From Diospyros lotus (taxonomy: Eukaryota; Streptophyta; Magnoliopsida; Ericales; Ebenaceae), in assembly GCF_014633365.1 (NCBI RefSeq), contig NC_068347.1, positions 15,212,433 to 15,276,432 of the forward strand: a stretch of DNA of 64,000 nt, in the 5' to 3' direction. This document shows positions 23,467 to 35,141 of the stretch, piece by piece; position 1 is the stretch's first letter, and every line of letters begins with the position of its first letter. A program made the translations under genes and the position numbers. Below the pieces are notes generated by a model. It made no database searches, was not told where the DNA came from, and was given only the letters and a program-made list of their open reading frames with translations.

Positions 23467-23698
23467 ATGGTTGGAGCATCAAGTAGAGGATGCTTGGAGA
23501 AATGTGATTGAAGGTTGATCGGAAGGCCTTGGAAGTAGAACCACAAGTGACCGAGGACCCTAAGGACTGTAGTGATGCGAATGGAGTGCTCGGATATTCC
23601 TGCTATGGGAATAGGGAAAATATCATGTTTGAGATGATATGCCGTAAAAGATATACGGGTCGAGCAGTGAGGAGTGAAATGCCCAAGTGTGGGATTGG

Positions 23699-26592
23699 TG
23701 TAACGCCCCGCTCCCACTTACGGGTGTTACTCGTGAACAATTATCTGAATTGTCCACCTGCCCGGTCTTTGATGAAGAGCGGACCATGTTTCAAGAAGAA
23801 ACGCCCTAGGTGGGAACTAGGCTCGTCCTTCCCTTCGTTGAATCCCAGGATTCACTAGCAGAATTGGGCTTTAGCCACACCGCATTAGCTATAAAGAAAA
23901 TCTCCTTCAGGCGCCCAATCGCTATTTTCTCATTTTATTTAATTCTTCTCTATCGAAGAATTTTATCGGGCACCAAAAAAATCACCATTTAAACCACTCC
24001 ATTGATGGATCACCAATTTTGGAGGAAAAACTCATCATTTTCAAATTTTTAAATTTTCAGCCTTTTCTCCAAAATGCCCGAAAAATTCATTTATTTTAAA
24101 AATTCCTCCGTGGCCTAAATTCAATTAAGAAATACCCCAAAATTCCCCAATTTTTCCAATTTTTTTAAAAAAATTAGCCGGCGGGGCCCGCTGGCCCGCG
24201 CGGGGCCCCGCTGGCCGCAGGCCGCGGGCCTGCCTGCGCGCGGCCGCTTGCGCGCCCGGCCACCGGCGCGCGGCCACCCGCGCACGCGCCTGCGCGGCTG
24301 GCTGCGAGCGCGGCCGCCTTGCGGCCTGCTACAGCAGCCAGCTGCTGGCTGCTCTTTCACTTCATTTTTTTTTTTCTCTTTTTTTTTTTTTGAGCTTCTC
24401 AACTCCCAATTTTCCAGAAATTTCACACACCTCCAAATGCATCAAATCCTCCACTTTTCTCATTGTAAGGCCTTATTTCTCAAACAACCCTTCTTAATCT
24501 TTATTTATTACAACATACCTTAACAATGAGACTTACATCACAACTTAGGCTTCAAATGCCATAAGCCAACATCTCATCTTAATATAAAATCAAATACTCT
24601 CAAGATATGCAATACACATATGATCTTAGGCTTTAACCAACCATTAATAATCAAGTTAATTTACATCTCATGACTCAAACACAATAACATAGGCTTCCAT
24701 AAGCCATAACCTACACTCGAATCTTCTTTCTAAGCTTCCACATGCCATTCCACCATTTCCTTTACTTTACCATGCTTTCACAACCTACATGTGAGGGTAA
24801 AAACCTCATGAGCTATTAAGCTCAATAAGGGTGCATATGCAAAGTAAATACAAGCATAACAAGTCTATGTAATAACAAATGCATGCAAGTATGGTTAGGT
24901 CATTCCATCCTCACAACCCAACATGGTTTGAGGCATCAACCTACCACTTCTTTCCCACCCCCATGGCCATAGGTCTCATGTACAAGTAAAGCATGCAAAA
25001 AGATACATAAAGATTTATGCAACCTACTTACAATGCAATGCAAGGCCTCCACCACTTGGGGCCATCCCTTACCTCATTCTTCTCTTTGAATCTTTAAAAA
25101 TCTCCTTGCTTCATTGCCTTCAACCTTTGTTCTTTCTCAAGAACCTCTTCTTTTCTTTGAAGCTTCAAGAATCACTTAGCTTCATTTTCCCACTCTTCTC
25201 CTTAAGAGCTCCTTAAAAAAAAATTTAAAGAGGCTAAACTACCAAATAAAGAAGTGGAAGAAACTTAAACAAGCCTAAGGAAGAATACTTACATTCTTAC
25301 TTTCTTCATTTATTTCTTCCATGAGAGACTTCTTCATATCTCTCTTCTTTCTTCCTTCTTCATTTCTTTCTTCTTCTTGGAAGACAACTCTTCCTTCCTC
25401 TCATTTTCTTTCTCTCTTTGAAATGGCAAAAACTTGAGACAAGGGCTTACTTTCCCTTTAAATACTACCCTTGTCTTGAAATCTCAATTTCAAGACTTGA
25501 TCTTAGCCCTTGATTTCCATTTGCTTTTTGTAAGAAAATCCCAACCACACAAGAAAGCACAATCCATGTGCTTTGGTCTTGATTACTCTCATCCATTGGA
25601 TTTCCTTTGTCTTTACAAGACTTCATCTCCACCATTAAAAGAAAGCACACTTTTATTAGGATGGCAATCCATGCCATTTCTTCTCTTTAAATCCCCACCA
25701 TAGGATTTATTCTCTAATTCAAGAATACATCTCATCCATTGAATTTATATTTATTTCCCATTTAAATTAATCTCCCCATTTTCACTCATAAATGAGTGAC
25801 TAATTTCCATTTCTTTCCCATTTAAATTAATGGGACTAATTTCACATCCATCACACTTGAGAGACATAAATAATTTCTTTCCCATTTAAATTAATGGGAC
25901 TAATTTCCAACATCACATTTGAGAGACATAAATACTTTCTTTCCCATTTAAATAACTCTTATTATTTTCCAAGGCATTAATGGTGACCATTTACCATTTT
26001 CTTTTGGATTTTCTTTAATCCATATTATCATGCCTCTTATTAAATGCTTGAAAGACTATTTAACATTTCTTTTGCATTTAATTAATTCCTTCTCCAACTC
26101 ATAAATCCACATATATAATTTCTCTTAAATTTCCAAGATTATGCCAAGTGTCACTCTAAGACACAAACTTGGCTTCCAATTCTTTATCTTGGTCCTCCAT
26201 GTGGCATTACCACATTAATTCATTAACTTAGGGAAAATTTAATTATTCTCCTCAAATAATTTAATATTCACCATTTTCCCTATTTCCAAAATTAATTTCC
26301 TTCATGGAATCTCTCTAAAATTCCCAAATACTATTTATGAATTTATTAATCCCACATATCTCTTCATAAATACCAAATTGGGATTTTTATTCACTTACAC
26401 ACCTAATTCCACATAGGAATTATTTTTAATTTATCGAAATACCCTTTTATTGGATTTCTCTATCCAAATTACCAAATTACCCTTCTCATGGGCATTCTCA
26501 ATCTCAAGGATCATCACTTCCTCAAGGGCATTTTTGGAAGTTTACTTACTTCCTTTCCTATTCTCTTAACACCGGTTACACCGGGTGTTACA
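23699..26592 (-). mobile_element. Inverted solo LTR of the same family, TSD ATTGG
   Basis: 2894 bp; on the plus strand it runs TGTAACGCCCCGCTCCC...ACACCGGGTGTTACA, the reverse complement of the LTR layout of the host element. ATTGG flanks both sides (23694-23698 and 26593-26597). It inserted only 247 bp after the host 5' LTR, so the two LTRs form a large inverted repeat. It contains its own GC-rich block (24176-24352). Confidence 0.85.
24176..24352. repeat. GC-rich block in the inverted solo LTR
   Basis: CG-dense sequence (cgcgcggccgcttgcgcgcc type), counterpart of 22800-22982 in reverse orientation but not alignable unit by unit. Confidence 0.75.
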
Positions 26593-26597
26593 ATTGG

Positions 26598-29500
26598 TAC
26601 CGAGGACCCGAATGTAGAAATTTGGGGTTCATGAAACATTTTAAGGATAAGATTCCCTTGCGAGTGAAGTGTTGAGGCTCGTGTGGGGACACGAAGCCAA
26701 ATCATGACAAGAGTCATGAAAGGGCCTGGAGGGCTCGAGGTATATCTAATCCGTGAATGGGTTAGCGGAGTGTCCCTATGTTGGGGATATGACCAAGCAT
26801 GTGTAAGGGAATGGAGTTGTTCCTGTATGGGTGGCGTGCTAAGGGTTGTGTGCTTGAACTAGGGTGAGCTAAGGTTGAAATTAGCTTGAAGCCCAAAGAA
26901 AGAAATCGTCAACAGGTCGTGTGACGAACTCCGGGAATGGAGCAAGCTAAAGTTGCTTGTAAAGAGGCTCGAGGCGAAGCAAGCATGTGAGGTGTATGCC
27001 AGTCATGGCCAGAGTAGGTGTGACGTTGGTGACTTGCAAAAAGACTCCGAGGGGAGTTGGGTGTGTGTTATGCATGAGGGATGCATATGGTCCGAGGTGA
27101 TCGTATGGTTATGGAGATCCTGGATGGGACGTGTCTAGGGTGTGAGTGGACCCTAGTTGGTTTCATGATGAAATAGTATATATCCTAAGACAGGATAGAT
27201 GTTTGGCAAATGGACCCTAGTGGGTGTTTGTATGAGATGGAAATCCCAAGTGAGTCGAGTTGGAATCCAAGGGAATCCAGAATTGGGATAAAGGAGTTAG
27301 GCATGTGTAGATATGCGCGTGGGAGCCATGGGATTAGGAGTCCTAATTATGAAAGGCCAAGTGACCGTTCATGTGAATGATGGATGAGGGGCCAATTAAA
27401 ACTCTCATTGATGCTTGGGGTCAGGCGAGACGCCTAAGGTCGGGAGATGAGAGGTGAATAGACCCTCATTTTGATGCCTGGGGTCGAGATGACGCCTAAG
27501 GTTATGAGACCCTTGATGGGAGACGCGGAGGTCGCCCAGTGAAGGGTATGAACGGTGAGTGCGCCGAGGGTAGTAAATATTGGCAACAAGACATCCGTGG
27601 ACTATGCGCGCATAAGAAATGCCAACTTCGGATGCCAAGTGGGCAGGGGCATGTGAGCAAGGTGAAGCCTAGGAATTTTAATTCCAAGTCAAGGAAGCCC
27701 GAGCGAGGTGTGTGGAAGGCCAGGCCGGGCGTAGTGACTGAGTGTATGCGTGAGTGTGCAAGGAGAGACGAGAGGTCTCAATTTACCTAGAAGGTAATGC
27801 AAGGCGCTCCATGGTTATGGGTGCAGGAGCTGGAGGTAGGCTTAGCGTGTCGGTTGTGGACTGAGAGATCATTGATAACCAAGCTTTTGGAATGAGCTAG
27901 GTGATGAAATAAATCATGATGGTTTGAGTTCATTGTCATGGAAAGTTGGAGCTTCCAAATGTGGAATGAGAGCCGTGAGATATGATCTTGTGGGGTAAGA
28001 TCATGAGGCCTCAAAATGCGAAGTGGTCTGAGAGTCTCTTAGGTGATAAGAGATGTAAAGTCTTGAGGAGCAGGGCTTATGGTATGAGCTTGAGGTTATC
28101 AAGGCAAGGATAACCAAGCGAGATGGCTCGGGTAAGGTGGTGGCAGAACCATCGTAGCTCGAGAGGCTTTAAATAGCTTGGATGCTACGGGTGCAAAGCT
28201 CGGTGTGATGGATCTGATGCTATGACCGTGTGGCAGAGGACTAATGAGTTGGCTCTTGTTGAGGGCAAGTGGCCCGTGGGCCTGAGCGATTTAGTGAACT
28301 GCAGGTGACGGTCGAATGTCGGAGATCTGGAGCAGCACCTTAGGAATTTTGGTCAGGTGAGACCGAGAATCTCTTGTAAAGGATACGATATTTAGAGTAG
28401 TCCTAAGGAGAAATCGCGGAGTGCGTTAGGGATCTGATAGATTTGTTGTCGAGTAAGACGCTTGGTAAGAATAGTGGCTGCGAGCGTGGCGAAGTAGTCA
28501 TGTCGAGATTCGATATAAAAAGTGTGACTAGAAGGCTGAAAGTCACACTACGAGATGCGAAACAGATCAGAGTGAGACTTGAGCCATGCTGTAAGAAACT
28601 GTTGTTGGGCCAGTGTAAGGGACAACACGGTAATAATGATGAGGTCTTGACTCTCCGAAGCACGGGGCAATACGATGGGGAACCAGTGTTGGGCCAGTGT
28701 ATGGGAGTGACACGTGATTGGGTGTTGACTCTCTGACGCACAGGGCAATACGATGGGGAACCAGTGTTGGGCCAGTGTATGGGAGTGACACGACGATGGT
28801 GACCAGGTGTTGGCGCGCCTGAAGCACAGGGCAACACAATGACTATGCAGATGGCCAAGGACTGAAGATCTACGAGTTGTTTGAGAAAGAAACCCGAGGA
28901 AAAGAAACGGGTCTAGCGTGGGAATAATGCTACGGTTGATGCCTATCGTTAACGGGTCTAATGCTAGGGACCACTGGATGCAGACGGTTAGTCCACAGGA
29001 GGGACTGCAGCCCTCCACGTGGAATAACCTGTCTGTGGTGGAGACGATTAGACATCGAAGACCTGGGGTATGCTGTAGGTTATGCCTAAGCCAGACCTAA
29101 AATTCCGAAAGGGTTGAGGTGATGGTGGTTGTGCTTTTGGTGTCAAAGTAGCAAGAAGGTGTGTGAATTAAAAGGGGTGATATCTTGTGGTGTGATAACA
29201 AGATGTGTGGTGATACTCCTTATTAAAGGATGCTAACGAGGTGGTGGTTAATTTGATCGAAGTGGGTCGGGTAAATCGAGATGATGAACCCTATGAGACC
29301 TTGCGGTGATGCAAGAAGAAGGATTGATTGGTGGAGTCGGTAAATGGCTTGAGAATGTTACGTAAGTGCCGTGAAGGGAAAGACTTATGAGTTGGAAGCT
29401 AACCATAAGATGGGAATATTGAAGCGCGTGAAGGCTTCGAATAAAGGGATCTTTAACCCAGTGAAGTGAGTTGTGATAGGCTGAACATATAGCTAAGGCA

Positions 29501-32217
29501 CGGTTTGAAATCTGTGAAGGTGCGCAATTGCACAGACTGGTGTCAGTTCGGGTCGTGTCGATGTGAAATGAGAAAGTGTTCTCATGTGGCACTGGAAGGT
29601 TTCTAGTTGATGGCACATGATCAGTTGCCAGGTGGTAGCACTTGATGGCAATGATTGGGAGCGTGAGGCTCAAGGACTATGAGGTAAAGCCTTAATAGTT
29701 GTTGTGTATGCAATATAAAGGTTCAGCGGGCCCTGGTGGTTAGACCAGACGAGAAAGAGATCCGAGGTGACAAAAGATGGTTAGTCAAGGCAAAAATTGT
29801 GCTGCTTAAGGGAGTGTGGCTTAGGAGTGAGAGCTATCAATGGTAGTGTGAAATGTGTCCTGGGAAGAACTTGAGATGTTCTCCTAAGAGAAGTTGAGAA
29901 TGAGGCAACAGCGTGAGATGAACTTCCTAAAGCGCTACAACTTCATCAGGAAAGATCACCCGGGGAAAAGCTAGCGAAATGGCGAGTGCTTGAGTAGGAA
30001 GGTGAGTCCTACGGCATCAAGTGGAAGCGTGAAATTCCACAAGAGTAGCGGGGGTGATTTCCAATAGGTGGAGTTTAAATCGAAGTGATAGTCGATGATT
30101 GTAAGAGTAGTGCTCGGAGTCGGGTTGTGTTGGCTATGAGCCGGGCAATCCGGCTAGAGCTAAGCGAGTTGGTTAGATGGAAGACGATGGCAAATTTAAA
30201 ATATTGCCAATGAATAAAAAGAGCTCGAAGAAAGAGCTTATGGGACGAGATTGGTTTCCAGTAGTGGTGTTGAGGCGATGAAATCACCTAATAGCTGTGA
30301 GTGATGCAGTTGAAGGGATGCCTTAGAGTGCGGGCAATTGATGAGAGTTAACCTCGTGTCTAAGGTTAACGGTTGTGAAAGGAAATCGGCTAGTGAAGCT
30401 ATGGTGGCGTTAGAGCCAATGAGGTTGGCCACCGAGTGGTGTGAGCTAGTTATAGTAAAGTGTATAAGAAATCCGAGAGAAGCCAGAGTCTCTCAGGGAA
30501 CTAGCTAGTTGCTATAATTATAGATAGTGATATCAAGAAGGCGGCCTAAAAGTGGGGTCGTGCTGGTTGCGATGACCAGTGAGATTCGAAGAGCAGCAAG
30601 TCTTTGAGATGACATGGTGGTGTCATCGACGTGATTAGGGAAAAGATGTTGTCAGGAAGGTCAAAGGTAGCCATTGTGCATGGTAGGACCTCAAGACTGA
30701 GTGTGAATTGCCATGAAGGCTGGTGCCTGTGAAGTTTGAGATGCAACGACCATGGGGGGAGAATTCGTTGCTGTCGTGGTGTTGTCCTTACTGAGGAGGA
30801 CAAGAGGAACCATTATGTATGGTTTAAATCAGGTGTCTATTGCGGGTTGAGAATGAACCTGATTTAGGAGGGCTGGAAGTGTCATACCTCAAGAATAAGA
30901 AGCTCCATTGAGAAATGGTGAGGTTTGTAAATCCCAATGAAATTGAGGCTGGGTGAGTGAGTTTGGCTGAAGACCGCTACAAGAGTGGGGGTGTAACCAA
31001 GATAGCTTGTTGTGGTGCGGACCAAAGGCACGAGTCATCCTACTGGTGCGATGTAGTAAGTGATTGTGCAGATGGTAACAAGCCATTCACTTGTGCCACG
31101 CACCGTGGGTGATGACGAGGGCCGATTAATGGTCCCGCGACCTAAAGCGCAATGGTAGGATCCTGGACTCGTGGTAGGGTAAATAGCCAAGGTAAGGCCT
31201 AGCATGGGGACATAATTGTAAAAGCTGAAATGAGGTGAAGAATTGAAGAGGGGTTGCTCAGTGAAGAGTTCCCTTGTATGGGTAAGAGACCCCTACTAGC
31301 ATGCGATATCGGCTAGTAAGTACCTTGTGTGCTTAAATGCCAAGAACTCCTGGTTGGGAGAAGGTTGTGGCCCGAGCATGGTTAAGCTCGAGGTGAGATT
31401 GTAATGGTGCGTGCGTCGCCAAGCTCGAGTTGGACTCGGGTAATGTACGTACGGTTGAACGGTGTAATTACCTGGCATGGTGTTAGGTATGTGGATTTTG
31501 CGTAATCATATCGAAAATGAGGGTCGGCTGGTCAAGGTAGAAGACCATGTATGAAATGGTCGAAGTTGGCAAGGTGGGCCAAATAGGTGCTTCCCATGTA
31601 GTACTAGCACGATAAGTTGATTGGTAATGAGAGGTTGCCATGAGGATCAACTTAGGTTATGCGTGCGTGTGATAATGGCGGTATGCCATGATGAATGGGT
31701 GTCAGAGTGTCTTGTGGGCACTAAAAGAGACATTGCGATGGATGATCAGTGCTAAAACGTTGCTGGTTGGACCAGCGTAAAATCGTGGCCATGTGATTTG
31801 GCAGTGTGAAACGTTGTCGTGTGTGATCGGCGTAAAACCGTGGTAGACTGATCAATGAAGCAATGTTAGTAAAAGTTGTTTGACTGATGGAAAATGGGAA
31901 GTGGTTAGCAAAGTGATGCTTCGCGGCAGAGAAAAAAAAATCCATCTGTAGATGGACAGCGTTGCAATAAGCGAGACCAGCGACCAAAGGTGCGGTTTGG
32001 CAGGAGGCCAAAGCGGTATTCGATCGGTGAAGGTCCTCGAGAGTCGGAGGATCAAAGGCCTAAAGCAAAGCCTTGAGGTAGGTGTAACCCAAGGTAAATG
32101 TGAAAAATGAATAGGCTATGAGGTTCTCGAGCACGAGAATTTGCCATGAAGCCCGAGAATGCGATTATCTTGGGCAGGAGATTATGGTAAGGTGAATTTC
32201 GAGGACGAAATTCTTTT
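26598..32217 (+). other. Interior of the 13.9-kb element, non-coding
   Basis: About 5.6 kb of G-rich sequence with only short open frames and no retroelement motif that I can find (no YxDD, no DSG protease, no HHCC, no zinc knuckle). The 3' end (gtgaatttcgaggacgaaattc) is of a type found just before the polypurine tract in Tekay-like elements. It may be unrelated captured sequence or a very decayed polyprotein. Confidence 0.5.
28661..28850. repeat. About 78-86 bp tandem repeat in the interior
   Basis: The phrase CAC(A/G)GGGCAA.AC starts at 28661, 28739 and 28825. The first two units share 'tacgatggggaaccagtgttgggccagtgtatggg', and a partial unit precedes at about 28605. Confidence 0.75.
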
Positions 32218-32230
32218 AAGGAGGGTGGAA
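32218..32230 (+). promoter_or_regulatory. Polypurine tract
   Basis: AAGGAGGGTGGAA directly before the TG of the 3' LTR, the usual position for plus-strand priming. Confidence 0.75.
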
Positions 32231-34556
32231 TGTAACACCCGGTGTAACCGGTGTTAAGAAAATAGGAAAGGAAGTAAATATACTTCCAAAAATGCCCTTG
32301 AGAAAGTGATGATCCTTGAGATTGAGAATGCCCATGAGAAGGGTATTTTGGTAATTTGGATAGGAAAATCCAATAAAAAGGGTATTTTGACAAATTGGAA
32401 ATAATTCCTATGTGGAATTAGATGAGTAAGAAAAATAAATCCCAAATTTGTGTTTATGTGGAGATATGGGATTAAAAATTCATGAAATGAGAATTTTGGT
32501 GATTTAGAGTGATTCCATAAAGGAAATTAATTATGGAAAATAGGGAAAATGGTGGATATTAAATTATTTGAGGAGAATAATTATTTTTCCCTAAAATGGT
32601 AAATAAATGTGGTATTGCCACATGGATGACCAAGAACAAGAATTGGAAGCCAAGTTGTGTCTTGGAGTGACACTTGGCATAATCTTGGAATTTGAGAGAA
32701 ATTAATATATATAAGAAATGTAGGAGCATGTATATATATATGTGGAATTATGAGTTGAGGAATGATTTAATTAAATGCAAAAGATATGATAATTGGTCTT
32801 GTAAGCATTTAATGAGAGGCATAATTATATGGATTAAAGTAAATCCAAAAGAAAATGGTAAATGGTCACCATTAATGCCTTGGAAAATATGAGATTTAAA
32901 TAAATCTAATGAAAAATGGGAAAATGGTCACCCATTAATGCTTGGAAAATTGTGGGATTTATTTAAATGAGAAAGAAAGTATTATGTCTTTCAAGTGGTC
33001 TCTCATGTGATGGTGGAAAATTGTCCCATTAAATTAAATGGGAAAGAAATTTATTTATGTCATTCAAGTGTGATGGTTATGAAAATAGTCCCATTAATTT
33101 AAATGGGAAAGAAAGGATATTTCAAGGGATGAGATTAATTCTTGAAATGGGAAAGTGATCCAAGGGTTGCCATTAAATCTTGGAAGTTGGCATGGATTGC
33201 CAAATGGTGGAGAGATTTTAAAGAGAAATGATTGGAAGGTGGAGATTTAATCTCCAAATTAAATCAAAGGCTAGGATTAAAACCTAGCAAAGCACATGGA
33301 TTGTGCTTCCTTTGGATGGTTAAGATGTTGTCTTGTAAAGTGAGAAAAGATCCAATGGTGGATTTTAAACAAGACTTAATGCCATAGATTGTGTTAGTTT
33401 GGATGGTGAGGATTTATTCTCACCAAATAAATCTAATGGATAGGATGCATTCTTGAAATATGAGGGAGCTAGTATAAAATGGCAAGAAGGGAAGTCTTGG
33501 TTTCCTTTGGCCATTTGGAGAAAGAAATGAAGAAGAGAGAAAGAAGAAGAAAAAGGAGAAGAAGAAATCCAAGAAGCCTAGAGATAAAGGTTTCAGAATT
33601 TTCTTGTATTTCTCATTTTTAAAGGATTTCTTTATAATCCTAGGCTTGTTTTTCATGTAAGGAGTTTGAGGAAATGAAAGGAAGTGATCTTGGAGGCTTG
33701 AAGTTGTTGGAAACTTGAAGAGCCATGGAGTATGAGGTAAGGGGAAAGCCCCAAGTGGATGGAGGCTAGCATGACTCTTGTATGCATTTTAACATTTTTG
33801 TGCTTGCTTTGCATATGCTTGTGTGCATGAGACTCATGGCCATGAAATTGTGTGTTGGGTGGGTATGTTGAAGCCTTTAACCTTGAGGGTTGAGGTATTG
33901 GAACCCTAGGCACTTGCATATGGCATTAGCATCTATGTTGTTAATTTCCATACTTTATGTCATTGCACCCTTATTGAGCTCTTGGAGCTCATGAGGTTAT
34001 TTGACCTCTTGTAGGTATTGAAGCATGCTATGGAAGGGTTTGGCAAGAGAAAGAAGCTTGAGCATGGAAGGGTTTGGCAAGGATTTTACCGGGCTCCAAA
34101 AATCACCATTTAAACCAATCCATTGATGGATCACCCATTTTGGAGGAAAAACTCATCCATTTCAAAATTTTAAATTTTCGGCGTTTTCTCCTAAATACCC
34201 CAAAAATCCATTTATTTTGAAATAGATGAGTTTTTCCTCCAAAATGGGTGATCCATCAATGGATTGGTTTAAATGGTGATTTTTGGAGCCTGGTAAAATC
34301 CTTCGATGAAAAGGAATTAAATGAGAAAATGGCGATTGGGCGCCTGAAGGAGATTTTCTTTATAGCTAATGCGGTGTGGCTAAAACCCAATTCCGCTAGC
34401 GAATCCTGGGATTCAGCGAAGGGAAGGACGAGCCTAGATCCTACCTAGGGCGTTTCGTCTTGAAACACGATCCACCCTTCGCCTAAGGCCGGGCCAGGTG
34501 GACAATTCGGGTGATTGTTCACGAGTAACACCCGTAGGTGGGAGCGGGGCGTTACA
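32231..34556 (+). repeat. 3' LTR of the 13.9-kb element, rearranged
   Basis: 2326 bp. It follows the 5' LTR closely up to 'gaagcttgagcatg' (34065). After a 15-base repeat of 'gaagggtttggcaag' it switches to inverted sequence and back. Nearly 0.6 kb, including the GC-rich block, is missing. Confidence 0.85.
34081..34301. repeat. Foldback: 87-bp inverted repeat in the 3' LTR
   Basis: The left arm 34081-34167 and right arm 34215-34301 are near-perfect reverse complements (GGATTTTACCGGGCTCC... versus ...GGAGCCTGGTAAAATCC) around a 47-bp spacer. The right arm is the normal LTR orientation; the left arm is an inverted copy. Confidence 0.9.
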
Positions 34557-34822
34557 ATATGTATTATATATAATTTTATATATTATTATTATTTACTTTA
34601 GAACTTCATTTCATTCATCTTTCAATTTAAACTTGCATATAATCATAAAATATATATTAATATCTAATTTAAGCCATTTTTAAGATCAAAAGAAGGGTAT
34701 AATTATAACAAATTTTTTACAAAATTAACCACTAATCAGTGCACAGAAGGAATGTTGAGGCCTCATAACCCTAACAATCCCCCTCTCAGAATTGCTTCTA
34801 AAACTGCTCGAACCTGTGACCT

Positions 34823-34834
34823 CGTTCTGATACC
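34823..34834 (-). promoter_or_regulatory. Primer-binding site of the TRIM (tRNA-Met)
   Basis: The minus strand reads TGGTATCAGAAC, one base from the initiator tRNA-Met-complementary TGGTATCAGAGC. Confidence 0.7.
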
Positions 34835-35141
34835 AGTTGAACCCCAAGATCAAGTGCTTACCACCATGCCAAATGCTTAAGTTGTTAGTAGAGACACAAC
34901 TTTATTTCCTTAAAGCCTCCTAGCCCTGACCCCACACTAAGTAGTGGGCGAACATGAGGGGCTTCACCCTTCGGGTGCAACGGGTTGAGATGTTAAGCTC
35001 CTTTGATGGAAGACTTACGAGTGTACAGAAGGAATGATGAGGCCCCATAACCCCAATAGTAGTTTTGAAGACTCAGACTCTAAACCATACACAACCCATT
35101 AGGAAACTATTCCTTCGAAGACCCATATTGAACATACTATA

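Larger units (their letters stand above)
20659..34556 (+). mobile_element. 13.9-kb non-autonomous LTR retroelement, TSD ATATG
   Basis: Two LTRs in the same orientation (20659-23451 and 32231-34556), both TGTAACACCCGG...GGCGTTACA, are flanked by ATATG (20654-20658 and 34557-34561). A tRNA-Met primer site follows the 5' LTR and a purine tract precedes the 3' LTR. I see no gag, protease, RT, RNase H or integrase in the interior, in any frame, so the element must rely on proteins from elsewhere (LARD-like). Its length without the nested solo LTR is about 11 kb. About a dozen single-base differences were seen by eye over roughly 1.9 kb of aligned LTR, suggesting recent insertion. LTR length, termini and tRNA-Met primer suggest a Tekay/Del-like parent, which is inference. 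Confidence 0.85.
18852..34738 (-). mobile_element. Athila-like solo LTR split by the 13.9-kb element
   Basis: Starts TGACTGCACTCTC and ends CACTAATCA, flanked by GTGCA on both sides (18847-18851 and 34739-34743). After removing 20659-34556 plus one TSD it is about 1984 bp. It shares many ordered phrases with the LTR at 3954-5093, including 'cccgtcagtgtacgagtg', 'caatccccatacatgatatg' and 'caattctcaaagagagaattctaag'. The net sequence is a single LTR, so it is a solo LTR. Confidence 0.75.
18658..35058 (-). mobile_element. TRIM-like mini-element, split by a 15.9-kb insertion
   Basis: Two short LTRs face the minus strand. The left one is 18658-18851 plus 34739-34776 (split). The right one is about 34836-35058. 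Both contain 'agatcaag.gcttaccaccatgcc', 'cccacactaa..ggtgggc' and 'cagaaggaatg.tgaggcc.cataaccc'. Only about 60 bp lie between them (34777-34835), with a tRNA-Met primer site complement (GTTCTGATACCA, 34823-34834) and a pyrimidine run (ATCCCCCTCTCAG) next to the left LTR that would be the polypurine tract. The net size is about 0.5 kb, TRIM-sized, and it lacks the 5S block of Cassandra. Comparison with the uninterrupted host at about 6328 shows the insertion point. Confidence 0.65.

Noticed and set aside
28403..29018. 150-codon minus-strand frames with repeated 'WPNTGSPSYCP'
   Set aside because: They translate a tandem DNA repeat in three frames at once, which signals a repeat, not a protein.
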